Below, piece by piece: positions 58,101 to 64,000 of a DNA stretch of 64,000 nt (positions are counted from its first letter, which is position 1; the number at the start of each line of letters is the position of its first letter). Source of the DNA: Lasiodiplodia sp. COLG20 (taxonomy: Eukaryota > Ascomycota > Dothideomycetes > Botryosphaeriales > Botryosphaeriaceae); assembly GCA_009801085.1 (NCBI GenBank), contig VNWV01000005.1, positions 1,116,001 to 1,180,000 on the forward strand, read 5' to 3'. Under the pieces are notes generated by a model, which was given only the letters and a program-made list of their open reading frames with translations, searched no databases and was not told the origin of the DNA. Position numbers and translations under genes: made by a program.

Positions 58101-60181
58101 TAGAATTACGAAATATCTTTTATTCTAGAAACGTAGTCTACGTTTAAGCTAATCTACTCTCTCTCTTAGAAGAAAAGTAAGACTTTAAAAAAATATATCG
58201 AAAAGAACGTAAAACGAGATTATATACGGTCTTTATTATCGCTAGCTAGATATTTTATTCTATTCGTTCTAAAGAAAAACGGTAAGCTCTATCTCTATAT
58301 CGATTATAAATAACTAAACGATATTATAGTAAAAAACCGATACTTATTACTTCGTATCGACGAGCTATAAAATAAAACCTAAAGGGCGAAATATTTTACT
58401 AAGTTCGATTTTAGAGACGGCTACTATCTCGTACGAATTAAGAAAGAAAAAGAATAGAAGATAGCGTTTCGAATACGCTATAGTTACTTTAAATATACGG
58501 TTATACTATTTAGACTTACTAATATTCCGGTAATATTCTAGAGCTTAGTTAATAACGTCTTACGTTCGTATTTAGATATATTTTATATAGCTTATCTAGA
58601 CGATATTTTAATCTACTTAAAAACTCTCGAAGAATATACAAAATATATTAAGAAGATTCTAAACGTACTTTAAAAATAGAAATTATTTATCGTACTCGAA
58701 AAATATAAATAGTACTTCTAGAAGATAAAATATCTAGAATTTATTATTATCTCGAACTATATTAGTATAGACGAAGCTAAATTAGATGTAATCTAAGACT
58801 AGTCTATATCGAAAATCGTTAAAAAAGTATAATTCTTTCTCGATTTCGCTAACTTCTATTAAAAATTTATAGAAAAATACGCGGTAGTATACGAGCTACT
58901 TATAAAACTTATCTAAAAGAAGTACGGGTTTAAATAGAAAGAGAAATAATAGCGCGTATTCGACTTACTTAAGCGAATATTTTACGAAGTATTTATTCTT
59001 AAAATCTATAACTCTAAACTCTCTATAGTTATAGAAACTAACGTATTAGACTACGCTATTAGAGTCTATCTTAGTTAGTCTAACAAATAAGAATAGCTTT
59101 ACTCGATCGCGTACTATTCTAGAAAAATAACACTTCTAGAGCTTAATTACGACGTTTATAATAAGAAACTCTTAGCTATTATTATAGTATTTAAGAAATA
59201 AAGATATTATCTAGAAGGTGTAAAGTACTAGATATTAGTATACTACGACTATAAGAACCTTACGTACTTTACTACTACGAAAAAACTAACTAGAAGATAA
59301 ATTAGATAGACTAAAGAATTAGCGTTATACAATATAAAGATTATCTATAGAAAGAGATTTAAGAACGCTCGCGTAGACGTACTAAGTAGAAGAGTCGACT
59401 ATATTAAAAAAAAGCTAGAACTATAGTCTACGATACTTAACTAGTAGAAGAATAAAACTTTTATATCTACTAGAGCGTATATATCTATATTTAGAATTAT
59501 CTAATTATAGCTAAAGAGAAACTCGGAGACTAATTCGTCGCTTATTCTAGTTAGACTACTAGCGTCGGCGATACGTCTAAAAAGTAACGTCTAGACGCGA
59601 AAGATTCGAGAAGTCTATATCTAAAATATAATAGCTTAAGAACTTAAAAAAGTAAAAAACGATCTCTAAATTACGCGCGACGTAGAAGATATAATTCTAT
59701 ATTTAAAATTAATTTACGTTTCGGTAAAACTTCGAAAAGAACTCGTTAGAGATATTTACGAAGTACTAGTATACGGTTACTAAGAAATTAAAAAGATGAT
59801 AGAGCGAATAACTAGAAATTACTACTTTTAGAGTCTAAGAAGAATAGTCTAAAAGGTAGTTTCGTAATATAACTTATATATTAGAAGTAAGACCGCGAAA
59901 TACGTATTTTACGAACTACTCTAACTAATCGTAGCTCTAAAGAAATTCTAGTAATTAATCTCGCTAGACTTTATTATAAATCTATTTAAGTTAGTCGAGC
60001 TCTTAACTAACGTTAAGTATAACTTAATTCTAGTTATTATTAATAGACTTACTAAATACGCGTACTATCTACTATATCTTAAATCGATAAACGCGAAAGA
60101 GCTAGTCTATATATTTCTTAGAATAATTCTAGATAATTATAAGTTACTAAAAGAGCTCGTATTAGATAGAGATCGACTATT

Positions 60182-60945
60182 TATTATAAACTCTAGAAAA
60201 TATAGACTTTATAACTCTAAGAATAGAAAGCCCGTACGGAAAAACTTACTATAAGAACTAATAAGTTTCGTAAGCGAAAGAGTCGTACGGTCTTAAATTT
60301 CGTACGGAAATTTAGAGAATACGAAATAACGGCGCGTATAGAAATACTAGTAGATAATAGTCGAAGCCCGTACGAAAAGAACGTCTATAAGAACGTAGTA
60401 ACTCTAAAAGAAAGTACGAACTAAAAAACCCTCTATAAAACGAAGAATCGTAGAATTAAGCTAAAAGTTAAAGGTTTAGACGTATAATCGTTCTAAAAAA
60501 GCGCGTAAAGATAAAAAGCTAAAAAGTAGATAGAAAGAAAAACGAATAAGATATAATATAATATTATAATCGCTTAGAAGTCTAAAAAACGCTCTAAGCG
60601 TCTAAGTTACGTACGATTTATAGTAAGCTCTTAAGAGTTAGATACGTAATAGCTTAATCTAAGCTCGTATAAGTCGGACTTATAAGGGCTCTTTAAATTA
60701 TAACTAGCTTTTCTATAGTATATAGATATTCTCGTTAGCTAGACTCTTAACTCTTCGTAGTTAACTTAAAGTTCTAATTAAGACTATTTAGTTAGAGGTA
60801 ACTAGCTTACTATATATCGTATAATTATGTAATACTCTCTTATTTAATTATTATTCTCTCTCTTTTATCTCTTTAAGATAAACTCTACGATATATTCGAT
60901 CTACTAAATAACTTTAAAGCTTAGTAAAAGAAGCTTATCGTTATA
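60182..60945 (+). repeat. LTR shared by Gypsy copies 3 and 4
   Basis: A 764-bp LTR serving as 3' LTR of copy 3 and 5' LTR of copy 4, since a new leader and gag region follow directly (TTTAACTATTATTCTTATAA, parallel to the sequence after 55128). Confidence 0.82.
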
Positions 60946-63900
60946 CTTTAACTATTATTCTTATAAGAGAAGAAAGATAGCTAATTAAGATTATTAACTA
61001 AAATAAAAAGTATTAATTCTAGTGTAGAAATTACTAATAAATAGATACTAACTATAGTTAATACTATAATTAGTATAAATAACGTAGGTAATAAGTCTAT
61101 AGTCCCGCTTTTGTAAGCGAATATAATTTCTTCTAACGAGAAACTATAGAGAATAATCTAGAAACTATATACGTAAAATAACGTTCTTCGAGTCTAAGTC
61201 GCCTAGACTCTCTAGACGCTATTAGCGACTAAGATTAAGATATCTAAGCCCGATCTATACTATAAAGACCGTAAAAAAACGTAAATCTTTCTATCGTAAC
61301 TAGACGACTATATCTACTTCTTCTAGAAATAATTTATAGAATTAGAGAATTAAGTTCTCTACGCTAGTATCTATCTTAAAAGCGTAGTAAAGTAATAGTT
61401 TTAGCCGTTTAAGAGAAAGTATTAGACTAGATTTTTCTTCTATCGAATTAAAACTATCTAACGACTCTTCGTAGACTATCGAAACTTCGCTACCGCCTTA
61501 AAGCGAATCTTTAGTAGACTAGATAAGACTTACTAAGCTACTTATAATCTACTAGAGATGACGTAGAAAGAGTTTATTTAGAATTATACTACTAAATTCT
61601 AGAACGTAATATTTCTAGTTAAGAAATATTTAGACTTTACGCTTAGAACTCTATATTATAGAGAGCTGAAAAATAAAATTAAAAAGATAATAATTCTTTA
61701 TAATAATACTAAAACTCTAGAAGCTATAATTTAGCTAGCTCTTAAGATAGAATAACTCTAGAACGAATACGACTAAGACTAAAAGACGTACCGACTAAAA
61801 AACTTCTAGAAACTATTACGCTATATCTAGAATAGAGGCGATACTATAGAGCTTAACGTAGTCTATAAAGACGAAAAGAAGCCCTATAAGAAAAAGAATA
61901 AAAATATCTAACGACGAAAGTTTACACTCTAGAAATAAAAACGCTTTAATAAGAAGCTATATTTTCGATATAAAAAAAAATAGAATAAGATATACTAATA
62001 GAGCTGTCTATAAAAGAAAAAGATACGTTAAAATACGACCGTCTATAAGAGAAATTAAGAAGAATCTTAAGAAGTCTTCTTCGTAGTTATAAAAATAGTT
62101 AGCTATATAGCTATAAGCTAGACTATTTACTACGATAATAATTATCTTATCTATAAGAGCGAAAAAGACGGCGCTAAATAGTATTTTAAGTAATTTCGAT
62201 ACGTTAACGCTATTCTATAAATACTAGAATAGTAGAAAATTAATAACTTTATCGAAGTACTACTTCTAAATAACGATCTAATAAATAGCGATACTAAAGA
62301 ATTCTACGATAGTACGTTCGAACTTAGTAAGATAAGCGATAAAAACTAAAAGAATAAAGCTATTCTAGCTAAAATTAAAAAATATCTCGAATAGTATAGG
62401 GAAATCTAACGCGTCTCCGACCTTACGTTTATTACTATCTAAACTCTAGTAGTATATCTAAAGCTATCTATTTAGTAATATAGAGTTATAAACGGCGTAA
62501 TAACCGTTAAGTTTTACTAGTATAATAGATAGAGCCTCTAGTACTAATTATATTATATTACCACTAAAAAGATCGTAAAATAGCTATAAAACGAAGTCTA
62601 AAACGCCTAACGAGAAGAGAACTAGACTTATTTTAAAAATATAGCGGTAATACTAGAAATATATAAAATAGTAATACTCTAGAGAGATATTCTATATTAG
62701 ATCCTATTAGCTAAGTATAAAAGATCGATAATATAGTATAAGATTTATTAAGAAATAGTTAGCTATCGACGAAGAATTTAGAAGAAAGACTAGACTTAGT
62801 AGAAGAAAATCTTTCTCTACGTGGAAGAATAGAATCTCTACTTCTACGAAAACGTCTCTTTAGTCTTAGAAGATAATAGTCTACGATACTAATTGAAAAA
62901 CTAGACGGTCTCTCTAGCTAGAGACTCTAGAAGAGATCGTCTACTAGATTTCTTAATAAGATTATAAGTATATCGAACGGAAAAACATCTATCGAAACTA
63001 AAATTACGAACTTAGTATATATACTAGTTCGTATTAGTAATTACTATATAATAACTATAATTAATAGTAGCGCGTAAGAGAACTTTATTAACCTCGTCTA
63101 CGTCGCTAAGCTATATATATACCGCTAAACGAAGAATTACTTCTACTTACTAGTTATTATAAATAAATTACCGGCTAAGTAAAGATAAATCCACCTAGAA
63201 ACCGGTATAATTTCTATTTTTATCGATAATTATAAGAAATATATTAATCTAGACCTTATAACGATTTTCGAATATAATATTATTTTTAGAATCTCGTAGC
63301 TTAAGATATACGAGCTATAAATTAACTAGAGTACGAAAAAAGTTAGCTTCTCGAAAGAAAAGTACGTAAAATACCTCGCTATCGTAAAACGAATAAGCTA
63401 AACGTTAGAAAATAGAGCTAGAGCTAGAAGCTAGAGCTAAAAGAGCTAGAGCTAGAGTTAGAAGCTAAAAGTCTAAAATATAAAGCTAAGAAAAAACGTA
63501 GAAATAGTAGACTTTATCGATATCTAAAAAATATTTTACGTAGTAATTTAACGTATAAAACGTCGAGGCGAGAAAGTTTATAAAATATATCTTAAACCTA
63601 GTAAAGAAATAGAATATAAGATCGTAGCTAAAATATAGCGATTTAAAATAGAGTCTTCTACGAAGAATAACTATCTAAAGTTAGTCGAAGAAGACTACTT
63701 CTAGAGAATATACGCTAGATATGATAAAAGACCCGTTAAGAAAACTATCTAGCTGAGTAGAAAATATATTATAAGTAATATCTAGAAGAAGATAGATAAT
63801 TCTAAAAAGAAAGAAGCTCTAATACTAGAATTTAAAATAGTACTTCTATAGTTTTAGAAATAGTAACTAGTATTCTAGAAAAGAGAAAAAAAATAGCTAT

Positions 63901-64000
63901 TAAAGTACTAGCTATAGAATTACGAAATATCTCTTATTCTAAAAATATAATCCGCGTTTAAGCTAATCTACTCTCTTTTTTAAAAGAAAAGTAAGACTTT
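60946..64000 (+). mobile_element. Gypsy element (copy 4), runs off the window
   Basis: The leader, gag and beginning of pol closely parallel 55129-58200 of copy 3, including the hexanucleotide repeat (about 63415-63470). The window ends just before the reverse transcriptase core. Differences from copy 3 are mainly C/T and G/A, as independent RIP would leave. Whether it keeps integrase and its own 3' LTR cannot be seen. Confidence 0.8.

Larger units (their letters stand above)
54355..60945 (+). mobile_element. Gypsy element (copy 3) with a deletion from integrase to the 3' LTR
   Basis: Plus-strand element of 6.6 kb with LTRs at 54355-55128 and 60182-60945. The order is gag (about 55330-56000; AKEYLDLTLRILYYR-like, many acidic residues), a hexanucleotide repeat (about 57600-57655), reverse transcriptase (58240-58880: LFVLKKNGKLYLYIDY, YCLDDILIY-like, FRTRY-type block), RNase H, and integrase up to DRDRLF at 60175. 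The LTR follows within ten bases, so the integrase C terminus and chromodomain found in copies 1 and 2 (about 1.7 kb) are absent. The interior is 5.05 kb against 6.79 kb in copy 1. It is head to head with copy 2. Confidence 0.82.

Overview
The window looks like chromosomal DNA from a filamentous ascomycete (Pezizomycotina, most likely a Dothideomycete; the class is an inference). Introns are about 47-60 bp with GT..AG ends, there is a divergent H3-H4 histone pair, and NACHT-WD40 and zinc-cluster gene remnants are present. Large AT-rich blocks are almost free of CpA and TpG while CpG survives, which is the footprint of repeat-induced point mutation (RIP). The genome is therefore two-speed: GC-balanced gene islands alternate with RIP-saturated transposon blocks.

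Layout. 1-2262: no confident gene, two weakly AT-rich patches. 2263-13816: compact housekeeping island with a NEDD8-like ubiquitin modifier, Elongin A and THOC7 head to head, a CYSTM tail-anchored peptide, a doubtful ORF, a single-pass membrane protein, exonuclease V and an Mpv17/PMP22 protein head to head, then histones H3 and H4 sharing a promoter. 14611-18100: RIP block made of several families of short terminal-inverted-repeat (MITE-like) elements. 18100-25127: GC-balanced graveyard of decayed accessory genes: a possible secreted protein, a Myb/SANT protein with two RIP-type stops, a NACHT-WD40 protein, a chromodomain fragment, and a PIF1 helicase that is clean in its 5' half and RIP-mutated in its 3' half. 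25128-39600: RIP block with a solo LTR, ankyrin-repeat remnants, an 8.3-kb chromodomain Ty3/Gypsy element and a zinc-cluster transcription factor remnant. 40264-44342: an intact island carrying one large gene. 44500-64000: a RIP-degraded paralogue of that gene, then three more copies of the same Gypsy family, two sharing one LTR.

The most interesting item is the intact gene at 40264-44342. It encodes a predicted 1,327-residue protein joining a KDM4-like JmjC dioxygenase domain (iron and zinc ligands conserved) to a divergent C48/Ulp1-type cysteine protease domain and a long basic, coiled-coil C terminus. A degraded paralogue of the same architecture lies directly downstream, with its catalytic JmjC histidine converted to tyrosine by a RIP-type change. 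I know of no characterised JmjC-Ulp1 fusion. A combined histone demethylase and SUMO/ubiquitin-like protease role is an inference. All gene models come from manual splicing and six-frame reading; no database search was run.
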